NCBI GenBank assembly: GCA_020831805.1 | Contig: JAFIFX010000014.1 | Span: forward strand, 1-64,000 | Direction: 5' to 3' | Source: Planctomycetota bacterium | Lineage (GTDB): Bacteria; Planctomycetota; Phycisphaerae; Phycisphaerales; UBA1924 | DNA length: 64,000 nucleotides | Part shown: positions 37,627 through 45,687 of the stretch, in pieces | Layout: each line of letters begins with the position of its first letter | Position numbering within the stretch: position 1 is the first letter of the stretch | The notes under the pieces: generated by a model | The model's input: the letters and a program-made list of their open reading frames with translations, nothing else | Told to the model about the DNA's origin: nothing | Database searches by the model: none | Position numbers and translations under genes: made by a program

Positions 37627-38102
37627 GCACACCCGCCCGAGTCGCCGTCGGCGCCGATCACCGTGGGAGCGATGCCGCCCAGGCCATCGCCGAGGCCCTC
37701 CGCCGCGCCGGCCACGAGGTCACCATCTTCGATTCCAACCCCGACACGCCCTGCGATTATCCTGAGCCCGCCTGGAAGGTCGGGCAGGCCATCCGCCAGG
37801 GCCAGGCGGACCGCGGCGTGCTCATCTGCGGCACCGGCATCGGCATGTCCATGGCCGCCAACAAGATCCACGGCGTCCGCGCCGCCGTCGTCCACGACGA
37901 GATGACCAGCCAGCTCTCCCGGGCCCACAACGACGCCAATGTCATCTGCCTCTCCGCGGATCTGCTCGGCGCGCGCCTCATGGACAAGCTGATCGAGGTG
38001 TTCATGAACACCGAGTTCGAGGGCGGCCGCCACGCCCGGCGCGTCAACAAGATCAACGCCATCGAACAGAACAACGACCCCGCCGCCACGCCGACCTGCT
38101 GA
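37623..38102 (+). CDS. rpiB: ribose 5-phosphate isomerase B
   Basis: This 159-aa enzyme interconverts ribose 5-phosphate and ribulose 5-phosphate. It starts VAVGADHRGSDAAQAIAE, with ADHRG typical of the RpiB/LacAB family; the catalytic Cys lies in LICGTGIGMSMAANK and the phosphate-binding His and Arg in AHNDANVICLSADLLGARL. The ATG overlaps the stop of the fusion gene as ATGA. TACGAT six bases before the ATG could also provide a separate leaderless transcript from inside the preceding gene. Confidence 0.93.
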   Translation: MSTPARVAVGADHRGSDAAQAIAEALRRAGHEVTIFDSNPDTPCDYPEPAWKVGQAIRQGQADRGVLICGTGIGMSMAANKIHGVRAAVVHDEMTSQLSRAHNDANVICLSADLLGARLMDKLIEVFMNTEFEGGRHARRVNKINAIEQNNDPAATPTC

Positions 38103-38123
38103 TCCCACGGGCAGCCGGGGGCC

Positions 38124-39845
38124 TCACGCCGGCGCCGCCTCCGCCGCGTCGGCCCGCATGAACAACCCCTCGCCCTTGGCGATCCCCTGCCCGGCCTGGA
38201 TCGAGTGCGCCCCGCCCCACGCGGCCAACTCGGCCAGCGGCGCGACGAAGCCCGAGTTCGGATCCGCCGGGTCGTTCAGGTGGGCGCAGTTCCAGTCCCG
38301 CCACAGGGCCGCGGTCTTCTCCGGCATCGCCGGCGATAGCAGCAGCGACGCGATCCGCAGCGCCTCGGCGCACGAGTACAGGATCGCGCCCAACGCCCCT
38401 TCGGCGTGCTCGATCTGGCCGAACTTCTTCGCCAGCGTGAACGGCGCTGAATAGGTGATGAACTCGTCCACCGCCCGCACGATCCCCAGCCCCTCGCCCA
38501 TCGCCGCCTCGAGGTCCACGGCCTCGAGCGCGTGCCGGTACCGCTCGACCGCGCCCGCCGTCAGCGCCGCCAGGTCGAAGGTCCGCGACTCACCCTCGGC
38601 CGGCTTGCCCGTCGAAGCCCGGGCCGCCAGCGCCGCCTGCAGCGCGCGGCCCCCCTCGAACCCGAACCGCCCGTCGCAGGTTTTCGGCATCACCCCGTCG
38701 AAGTACTTGCCCACCATGTTCCCCACCCGGCTGGCCGAGTTGCCGACGCTGTTGGCCAGGTCGCTGTTGTACACCTCCACGAACCGCGCGTGCGCGAAGT
38801 CCGCGTCGTTGGCCCCCAGCGGCCCCTGCGTCGCCAGGAACCACCGCACCGCGTCCAGGCTGTACTTCTCGGCGTACGCCTTCAGCGTGTCGATCTCGAT
38901 GAAGTTGCCCAGGCTCTTGGACATCTTCTTGCCCTCGGCGATCCAGTACGCGTGGGCGTACACCGTCGCCGGCGGCCGCTCGCCGAGGGCGTGCAGCATC
39001 GCCGGCCAGATCACCGCGTGGAACCACAGGATGTCCTTGGCCATCAGGTGCACCGCCAGCGGCTCGTCCCTGGGCCAGAACCGCCGCCGGTCCGGCTGGT
39101 CCACCATCGTCAGGTAGTTGCACAGCGCCTCGATCCACACATAGACGCGGTGCTCGGGGTCGTTGGGCATCACAACCCCCCAGTCCGGGTCGCCCGGCTT
39201 GATCTTCCGCGACACCGGCACCCGGTTCAGCCCCGTTCGGATCCGCCCGAGCACCTCGTTCTTCCGCGCCTCGGGCAGCACCCGCACCGCGCCGGATTCG
39301 ATCTGCGCCTTGAGCCACCCCTCGTACTTGTCGAGCCGGAAGAAATAGTTCTGCTCGACCCGCTTCTCCAGCGGCCGGCCCGTCACGGGGCTCTTGTAGT
39401 CGTGCTCCTTCGCCGCCGTCTCGGTGACATACTCCTCCTGCGAGCCGTCCCACCAGCCCTCGTAGTCCCCCAGCTCGATGTCGCCCGAGTCCACCAGCCG
39501 CTGGATGTACGCGCTGGCCCGGTCCTTGTGCCGGTCCTCGGTCGTGCGGACGAAGTCGTCGTGGCTGAAGTTCATGAAGGCGAAGGCCTCCTTGAACCGC
39601 TCGGCGTTGATCGTCGCCCACTCCATGGGCGTATGGCCCTTCTCCTTGGCCGTCGTCACCACCTTCTCGGCGTGCTCGTCCGTCCCGGTCAGGAAGAACA
39701 CCTCCCGCCCCATCAGCCGCTGGGCCCGCGCCGCCACATCCGCCACCAGCGTCGTGTAGCAGTGCCCGATGTGCGGCCGGTCGTTGACATAGTAAATCGG
39801 CGTCGTGATGTAGTACGGATTCTGATTGGTCGAGGCGTTACTCAT
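38124..39845 (-). CDS. metG: methionyl-tRNA synthetase
   Basis: This 573-aa class I synthetase charges tRNA-Met. It shows YITTPIYYVNDRPHIGHCYT with HIGH at residues 25-28, the tRNA-acceptor part (GTDEHAEKV), WWDGSQEEYV in place of the zinc-knuckle region, and KMSKSLGNF. No zinc-binding cysteines are present, so it belongs to the zinc-free type, and it lacks the C-terminal dimerisation domain. ATG 39845 (MSNASTNQNP) is preferred over the upstream start because TACAAT lies eight bases before it. Confidence 0.94.
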   Translation of the reverse strand: MSNASTNQNPYYITTPIYYVNDRPHIGHCYTTLVADVAARAQRLMGREVFFLTGTDEHAEKVVTTAKEKGHTPMEWATINAERFKEAFAFMNFSHDDFVRTTEDRHKDRASAYIQRLVDSGDIELGDYEGWWDGSQEEYVTETAAKEHDYKSPVTGRPLEKRVEQNYFFRLDKYEGWLKAQIESGAVRVLPEARKNEVLGRIRTGLNRVPVSRKIKPGDPDWGVVMPNDPEHRVYVWIEALCNYLTMVDQPDRRRFWPRDEPLAVHLMAKDILWFHAVIWPAMLHALGERPPATVYAHAYWIAEGKKMSKSLGNFIEIDTLKAYAEKYSLDAVRWFLATQGPLGANDADFAHARFVEVYNSDLANSVGNSASRVGNMVGKYFDGVMPKTCDGRFGFEGGRALQAALAARASTGKPAEGESRTFDLAALTAGAVERYRHALEAVDLEAAMGEGLGIVRAVDEFITYSAPFTLAKKFGQIEHAEGALGAILYSCAEALRIASLLLSPAMPEKTAALWRDWNCAHLNDPADPNSGFVAPLAELAAWGGAHSIQAGQGIAKGEGLFMRADAAEAAPA

Positions 39846-39853
39846 CGTGGCCG

Positions 39854-39859
39854 ATTGTA
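39854..39859 (-). promoter_or_regulatory. -10 hexamer deciding the metG start
   Basis: TACAAT on the minus strand lies inside a longer open frame and points to ATG 39845, eight bases downstream. Confidence 0.5.
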
Positions 39860-40086
39860 GTGCCGGTCGTCCGATGCTCTCGGCCAACCCGGACCCCCGC
39901 CGGCATCTCCTGGTTCATCCTCCAACGAACCCCGATCGAGCCCGCGTGCAACATCCCGCTCTGCTGGGCCATACACCAAGCGGAGCTCTCCCGGCCAACA
40001 CCGGGACGATCGTGGGGTGGTCCTGCCACGCTCTGAAGCATGATCCTGGAAACTTTGATGAGACCCGTGATGAAAGGCGGCCCAGA

Positions 40087-40878
40087 GTGATCAGGCGATG
40101 GTCCGGGACGCTGGCCGCGCCCACGCTTGTCGCGTCTTCCCTTCTGGCCGGATACGCGATCGGCACGGCCACCATCCTCGCGTGGTTGGATTCCCGATTT
40201 GACAGCTCGGAAAGCCTCTCGGAGCCGATTGAACTCTTTGCAGCCGACATGCTCTTCTGGAGATATAAGTTCGAAGGGTTCGACCAGAGGTACTCCGATA
40301 CCGTTCACTACTCGATCACCGCTTCCGTGCTCTTTGTGCTGTTTCTGGTCTTCGGCCTGCGGTTTATCGCCCGAACAGACTCGATGTGGTTTGTTCCGGT
40401 TGTTGTCCGGAAGGCGGACCGGTTCGGTCGGGTTCGCAAGAAGCGTGTCTGGCGCGGAGCAATCCAATCGACGCGCCATTCGCCGTCTCTGAACTGGCTC
40501 GTAACACTCTTCCTGATTTCGATGATCGGCGCGTGGATCTGCTTCGCCGCGGACAGCCTCGTCATGGAAGTCCGCCGCCAACTGTGGATGCGAAGCCCAG
40601 CCCAGAACCCGTGGTTCAATCCCACCCCGATCCCGGTCGTCGGCTGGTTCACCTGGGCGGATGTCGTCTGGATCACCGCGTTGACGCTCGTCGCCGGGTT
40701 CTACTTGGTGGTTCGTGAGGCCAGGAGCCGGGTCGACCGATCGCCGTTCATCCGCAAGCGATGGTGCCGCTGGTGTGCGTACCCGCTCACGGGGACCAGT
40801 GCGGCCGTGCCAACAGGCTCATCCTGCGGCCGCCCGCACCCAACTTGTCCCGAATGCGGAGCGAATCCACTGGAATGA
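40087..40878 (+). CDS. membrane protein with C-terminal zinc ribbon
   Basis: From GTG 40087 this is a 263-aa protein with about four membrane helices (LAAPTLVASSLLAGYAIGTA, VLFVLFLVFGLRFIA, WLVTLFLISMIGAWICFAAD, VVWITALTLVAGFYLVV) and a C-terminal CRWCAYPLTG then CPECGANPLE, a two-CxxC zinc ribbon. Two other genes in the window end or begin with the same type of ribbon. GAAAGGCGG lies about six bases upstream of the GTG. The sequence is less GC-biased than its neighbours. Function unknown. Confidence 0.7.
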   Translation: MIRRWSGTLAAPTLVASSLLAGYAIGTATILAWLDSRFDSSESLSEPIELFAADMLFWRYKFEGFDQRYSDTVHYSITASVLFVLFLVFGLRFIARTDSMWFVPVVVRKADRFGRVRKKRVWRGAIQSTRHSPSLNWLVTLFLISMIGAWICFAADSLVMEVRRQLWMRSPAQNPWFNPTPIPVVGWFTWADVVWITALTLVAGFYLVVREARSRVDRSPFIRKRWCRWCAYPLTGTSAAVPTGSSCGRPHPTCPECGANPLE

Positions 40879-41007
40879 CAGGCACACAAGGGTCGCGGCC
40901 CCGGCGTGTTTGCTTCCCAATCCCCTGCCCCTGATCCCGTTCCCTCCTACTACACTTGCCCTCACGCATGGCCCGGGGTTCGCCCCCGCCCTTCCACCGA
41001 GGTTCTC

Positions 41008-41610
41008 TTGGAACGATCCAAGTTCGAAACCCTGGCCCTCGAGCACCTCGACGCGGTGTACCGCATGGCCCTGCACCTCACCCGCCGCCCCGAGGCCGCC
41101 GAGGACCTCGTTCAGGAGGTCTACGCCCGCGCCTTCCGCCCCAACACCATCGACCGCTTCGTCGACATGTCACCCGACGACGACCCCACCTCCGGCTCCG
41201 GCGGCATGCGATCCTGGCTCTTCGCCATCACCCACAATGTCTTCTACTCCAAGGTCAAGCGCGAGGCCCGCCAGCCCACCGCCGTTGGGGAGTTCTTCGC
41301 AGAGGAAGGCTCCGAAACCCCGCCCGACGAAGCTCCCCCCGCATGGTCCCGCGCCGAGCTGGACTGGGAGCATGTCGACGGGCGCCTCAAAGCCGCCATC
41401 GAAGAACTCAAGGACGAATACCGTGAGGTCCTGCTCATGTGGGGCGTCGACGGGCTCAAATACCGGGAAATCGCCGAGATCCTCGGGGTCCCCATCGGCA
41501 CCGTCATGTCCCGGCTCCACAGGGCCCGAAAACTCCTCGCCGACCGGCTCACGGAGGATCCCGACGCCGCCGACGAAATGGGCCTGAGAATGTTCGAAGA
41601 CCGGGAATGA
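41008..41610 (+). CDS. ECF-type RNA polymerase sigma factor
   Basis: This 200-aa protein starts at TTG 41008 (LERSKFETLALEHLDAVYR), the form this family usually takes; no in-frame ATG or GTG fits better. Region 2 is visible in AVYRMALHLTRRPEAAEDLV and the core-binding QEVYARAF. Region 4 has YREVLLMWGVDGLKYREIAE and VPIGTVMSRLHRARKLL. It directs RNA polymerase to a small regulon, usually held back by an anti-sigma factor. The next gene begins 89 bases downstream and has the build of such a partner. A linker between regions 2 and 4 is longer than usual (about 40 residues). Confidence 0.87.
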   Translation: MERSKFETLALEHLDAVYRMALHLTRRPEAAEDLVQEVYARAFRPNTIDRFVDMSPDDDPTSGSGGMRSWLFAITHNVFYSKVKREARQPTAVGEFFAEEGSETPPDEAPPAWSRAELDWEHVDGRLKAAIEELKDEYREVLLMWGVDGLKYREIAEILGVPIGTVMSRLHRARKLLADRLTEDPDAADEMGLRMFEDRE

Positions 41611-41699
41611 CAACCACCCAAACCCGGTTCACCCATCCGGAGACACCAGCAATCGGCCGCTAGGGAATCTGATCCACCGCGGCCCCGGAACAAACGACG

Positions 41700-42689
41700 A
41701 TGCGTGGAGAACACCTCAATCCCGAAGGTCACGACGACCGCACGCCCCACTCCGTCGGCGCCCTCATCCGCGCCGCCGCCGATGGTGAGCTCACCGACGA
41801 GCAGATTGCCGCCTTCGAGCGCCTCTGCGCCCAGCGCGACTGCACCGAGGACCGCGTGAAGTTCGAGCAGACCCTCCGCGCCACCTGCGGCCGCGTCATG
41901 CAGGCCCCCGCCTGCCCCGAGGCCCTCCGCGCCCGCATCCTCACCCTCGCCGCGGCGGATCAATCCGGCCAGACCCAGGCCGCCCAGACCCACGCTGCTG
42001 AAACCCAGCCCGCCGCCGACGGCCCCGAGGCCATCGCCCCGTACACGCGTCAGCGTTCGTTCTGGCTCCGTTCCCCCGCCATGGCCGCCGCGGCCGTGGT
42101 CCTGCTCTCCGTCGCCGGCGTCCTCATCTGGCAGGCGGCCAACATGCCCGGCCTCCAGCCCCCCGCCGGCATGACCACCCAGCAGGTCGACTTCCGCGAC
42201 CGCGTCGCCGGTTTCGTCGCCGAGGAACACAACCGCTGCTGCCGCAGCGACAAGTCCGCCACCGACAAGCTCGTCTACCGCGACATCGAAGCCGCCCGCG
42301 ACCACCTGACCGAGGTGTTCGGCCGGTCCGACTTCACCCTCCGCCCCGTGGCCGACGCCCCGGCCGGCTCGCGCATCGAGTTCTGGGGTGGCGGCGACTG
42401 CCGCGTCCCCGGCTACGAACGCTCCGCCCACCTCCGCTTCGACGCCACCGACCCCGCCGGCAACGACATCCGCCTGAGCCTCTTCATCATGCCCGACAAC
42501 CAGCGCCTGCCCCTCAAGGACGGCGTCACCTACCGCCTCAACGCCGAGGCGTGCAGCAAGGCCGGCGTCCGCGCCTACGCATGGCGCGCCGACGGCCTCA
42601 TCCACCTGCTCGTCTCCGAGGCCAGCGGCGACTTCTGCTCCGCCGTCCGCAACCTCTTCCAGGCCCCCCGCACGCTCGCCGGCCTCTGA
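41700..42689 (+). CDS. candidate membrane anti-sigma factor
   Basis: This 329-aa protein has a helical cytoplasmic N-terminus (GALIRAAADGELTDEQIAAF, then cysteines at LCAQRDC and ATCGRV), a Gln/Ala-rich linker, one membrane helix (AMAAAAVVLLSVAGVLIW, about residues 125-142) and a globular extracytoplasmic domain with CCRSD and GGGDCRVPGYERSAHL. The order and position after the ECF sigma gene match anti-sigma factors of planctomycetes. The N-terminal His/Cys pattern is not a clear zinc-binding anti-sigma domain, so the call rests on context. Confidence 0.6.
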   Translation: MRGEHLNPEGHDDRTPHSVGALIRAAADGELTDEQIAAFERLCAQRDCTEDRVKFEQTLRATCGRVMQAPACPEALRARILTLAAADQSGQTQAAQTHAAETQPAADGPEAIAPYTRQRSFWLRSPAMAAAAVVLLSVAGVLIWQAANMPGLQPPAGMTTQQVDFRDRVAGFVAEEHNRCCRSDKSATDKLVYRDIEAARDHLTEVFGRSDFTLRPVADAPAGSRIEFWGGGDCRVPGYERSAHLRFDATDPAGNDIRLSLFIMPDNQRLPLKDGVTYRLNAEACSKAGVRAYAWRADGLIHLLVSEASGDFCSAVRNLFQAPRTLAGL

Positions 42690-42702
42690 TCCATCGACAC
42701 GG

Positions 42703-42727
42703 CCCCCGAACGCCAACGAGGGTATGG
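42703..42727 (+). repeat. degenerate REP-like repeat
   Basis: GCCCCCGAACGCCAACGAGG then GTATGG is a mutated copy of the AGCCCCGAACGCCAGTGAGG repeat found around the transposase gene at 49.5 kb. Confidence 0.5.
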
Positions 42728-42834
42728 ACTGATCACACGGGCCCGATGTCCCCACGGCATCAGATTGATCTGGCCGGACCAATGCGGTCACCGGTGTTCC
42801 GGTTCCTGCTGATAGTTCACTGGTTTGTCACATA

Positions 42835-43581
42835 CTACGGGGACGCCTCTTCTCGCGGTTGTCCGCACTCCGGACACACACCGAGCCGCCCCACGCCGTA
42901 CCCGCAACGAACGCAGAGCCCCTGTCGGATCCGACGCTGCAACCGCTTGTCCCGAAACCTGTCCCGGCGGGCGAGCGCGATATGCCAGAAGATCCACGCG
43001 ACAAGGCCCCAAATGAGCGTGTTGCCGGCAAGACCAATCGGCAGGGGCCTGATCGGCACCTCGAACGAAGGGATGAACAAAACACGCGGAATCCGCAACA
43101 GCCCGGACCTGTCAAAGGGCAGTTGGCCCGAGCCGGATACGACGGCGCGGACCCGGTATGTGTGCGACTCAAACGGAAATCCAATCCGATAGATTTCCTC
43201 AGAGACAGAAACAACCGTCTGTCCTTGCTCAGTGATGCTCATCCACGATGACGCTCGCGCTAAAACATTTCCATCGTTCGGCCGGGAGTCCGGCCGTGCA
43301 GGCCAGAAGGCCCCGGAGTAAGTCCCGACGCGGGGGAAATGAAAGCTGAGGGGGAATCCGCTCAGCCTGTTGTCCCAGGCAAGATACATTGGCGTCGGCG
43401 GCGTCTGACTCCACGATTTCCCACTGTCGCCGGACACCAGAACTGTGTGAGGTTGGGAAAACCCCGACCAGCGGACAAGAACCACGCTCACGCACCACGC
43501 AACGCAGAGCCCAAGCACCAAGCACCAAATGCATTGGATACGAAGCCGGGGCAAAGCAGTTGGAGAACCGATCCGTGCCAT
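42835..43581 (-). CDS. membrane protein with C-terminal zinc ribbon
   Basis: This 248-aa protein has an N-terminal membrane helix (CIWCLVLGLCVAWCVSVVLV), an extracytoplasmic domain and a second helix (LPIGLAGNTLIWGLVAWIFW). It ends in a short basic stretch and a zinc ribbon, CVRCGYGVGRLGVCPECGQP. The ribbon and layout match the protein at 40087-40878, though the rest is not alike by eye. Composition is less GC-biased than the surrounding housekeeping genes. Function unknown. No strong ribosome site is visible before ATG 43581. Confidence 0.65.
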   Translation of the reverse strand: MARIGSPTALPRLRIQCIWCLVLGLCVAWCVSVVLVRWSGFSQPHTVLVSGDSGKSWSQTPPTPMYLAWDNRLSGFPLSFHFPRVGTYSGAFWPARPDSRPNDGNVLARASSWMSITEQGQTVVSVSEEIYRIGFPFESHTYRVRAVVSGSGQLPFDRSGLLRIPRVLFIPSFEVPIRPLPIGLAGNTLIWGLVAWIFWHIALARRDRFRDKRLQRRIRQGLCVRCGYGVGRLGVCPECGQPREEASP

Positions 43582-43796
43582 TCATGACTTTCATCTGGCA
43601 CCGTCGTCAAGCAGGGCGGCGGTCAGTAGCAAGTGCCCGGTTGCAAGCAGTACCCAGTCCAGTGGGTAAATTACCATACTTCAGCGTGTTGCATCAAGGT
43701 CGGGTGTGGGATAAACCTGCCTCCCCACCCCGGGATTCTGCGAACCCACCCCCAGCCCGACCGAATAGAATGGGAGACAACCCCAAGGAGAGTCCC

Positions 43797-45686
43797 ATGA
43801 CACCCGCCCGCACCGCCCGGTCCGTTGCCGCCCTGATCGCGCTCGCCGGCACTTCGTGGGTTGTTTCCCCGGTGGCCGCCCAGACCGCCCTCGGCGACGG
43901 GACGGCCCTCGACGCCAGCCCCAGCTCGCAGGGCCGCGTCAACCCCGCCCGCCCCAGCTTCTCCCGAGAACTCCAGTTCCGCAACGCCATCGTCACCGGC
44001 AACGCCCCCGGCGGCCTGAGCTTCCGCGGCGACCTCGGCTACCGCGCCCCCGGCGAGTTCACCGGCCAGCTCGGCTCCGACGAACTCTTCTCCTTCCGGC
44101 GCGACTCGCTCGGCTCCGGCCTGGCCGGCATGGGCATCCGCGGCACCGACGCCCTCCAGTACCAGTTCAGCCTCTCCACCGGCGCCCAGCCCCCGCGCAA
44201 CCTCATGGGCGACCTCAGCTTCACGCGCGACGCCCAGTACCAGACCTCCGCCGCCTTCAGCGGCCTGCCCTCCACCACCGGCGCCACCGGCCTCCAGCGC
44301 GACCCGAGCGACCCCGACCCCCGCGGCCTGAACCTCTACCAGCCCTCGCCCCAGGAAACCGACCTCGCCGACGCCCTCATGGGCGCGATGCGCAGCGCCT
44401 CCACCTACTCGACCACCAGAAACCTCTCGCCCGTCATCCTCGCCACCTACGAGGAGGGCTTCGACCGCGACCCCTTCGGCCTGACCGCCTCGGTCCTCAC
44501 CGGCGTGACCTCCGTGCCCATGCGCCGCCCCGACGATCCCACCCGCCGCCCCGGCATGCCCGCCGGGCAGCCCGGCATGCAGCCCGGGGTCCAGCCGGGC
44601 TTCCAGCCCGGTGCCGGCGAGCAACGCGGCCAGGTCCGCGGCCAGGCGCGCGACCCCACCCGCGTCCGCACCGCCTACGACGAGATCGTCGAACGCGTCC
44701 AGCAGCGCGCCGCCGTCCAGGCCGAGCGCAGCGTCCGCCCCGGCGCCGACGAAGGCGCCGAGCAGGCCCAGACCATCCGCGACCGCATCGAGGCCGTCCG
44801 GCGCGGCATGCTCGGGAGCGATCAGCAGCCCCAGCAACCCACCGATCCGGCCCAACAGCGCGACCAGCAACCCGGCCAACAGCCGAGCCAACAGCCGGGC
44901 CAGCGCCCCGGCATGACCGAGCCAACCCGGCCCGGCGCCATCCCGGGCCTCGAAATGCCCGACATCGTGCCCCCCGGCGCGCTGCCCGACCTCGGTCAGC
45001 CCGACCCCGACCGCGCCGGCGAGCCCGCCACCGACCGGACCCGCATCGAGCAGGACCCCCGCCGCTTCGCGATGGACCCCGACACCCTCGAACTGATCCG
45101 CGCCCTCGAGGCCCCGCTGACCAGCTTCGTCGCGCCCGACAGCGACTCCCGGGATCTCTACAGCGAGCACATGCGCACCGGCGAGCGCCTCATCGCCGCC
45201 GAGCGCTACTTCGACGCCGAGGAGCGATTCGCCCGCGCCCTCTCCATCCGCCCCGGCGATCCCACCGCCCAGGTCGGACGCGCCCACGCCCAGCTTGGCG
45301 CGGGCCTGCTGCTCTCCGCCTCAGTCAACCTCCGCTCGCTCTTCTTCCTCAACCCCGAGGTCCTCGGCGCCCGCTACGCCGGCCGCCTGCTCCCCAGCCC
45401 CGACCGCATCGACCAGCTGATCGAGATCCTTAAGGAGCGCGCCGGCGTCGTCCGCGTCCCCGGACGCCCGGCCGAGGACGACGCCACCCGCGTCGCCGCC
45501 GGCTTCACCCTCGCCTACCTTGGCTACCAGAACGGCCGGGCCGACATCACCCGCCAGGGCCTCGATGTCATGCGCGAGATCGGCTCCGACGAGGATGTCC
45601 GCGCCGCCTCCATCTTCGAGCAGGTCTGGCTGCCCGAGGACGACCGACCCGATGACGCACCCAACGCCGGAGCGGAAGACCGGTGA
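43797..45686 (+). CDS. secreted protein with Pro/Gln-rich repeats and TPR-like C-terminus
   Basis: This 629-aa protein has a signal peptide (VAALIALAGTSWVVSPVAAQ). A body rich in short RELQFRNAIVTGNAPGG-type segments follows (about residues 50-220), then a low-complexity stretch of Pro, Gly, Gln and Met (MPAGQPGMQPGVQPGFQPG). The C-terminal helical region has DSRDLYSEHMRTGERLIAAE and EERFARALSIRPGDPTAQ, a tetratricopeptide unit. AAGGAG lies about seven bases before ATG 43797, and TAGAAT at 43766 may be its promoter. The GAF-SpoIIE gene follows within a few bases. Confidence 0.7.
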   Translation: MTPARTARSVAALIALAGTSWVVSPVAAQTALGDGTALDASPSSQGRVNPARPSFSRELQFRNAIVTGNAPGGLSFRGDLGYRAPGEFTGQLGSDELFSFRRDSLGSGLAGMGIRGTDALQYQFSLSTGAQPPRNLMGDLSFTRDAQYQTSAAFSGLPSTTGATGLQRDPSDPDPRGLNLYQPSPQETDLADALMGAMRSASTYSTTRNLSPVILATYEEGFDRDPFGLTASVLTGVTSVPMRRPDDPTRRPGMPAGQPGMQPGVQPGFQPGAGEQRGQVRGQARDPTRVRTAYDEIVERVQQRAAVQAERSVRPGADEGAEQAQTIRDRIEAVRRGMLGSDQQPQQPTDPAQQRDQQPGQQPSQQPGQRPGMTEPTRPGAIPGLEMPDIVPPGALPDLGQPDPDRAGEPATDRTRIEQDPRRFAMDPDTLELIRALEAPLTSFVAPDSDSRDLYSEHMRTGERLIAAERYFDAEERFARALSIRPGDPTAQVGRAHAQLGAGLLLSASVNLRSLFFLNPEVLGARYAGRLLPSPDRIDQLIEILKERAGVVRVPGRPAEDDATRVAAGFTLAYLGYQNGRADITRQGLDVMREIGSDEDVRAASIFEQVWLPEDDRPDDAPNAGAEDR

Positions 45687-45687
45687 C

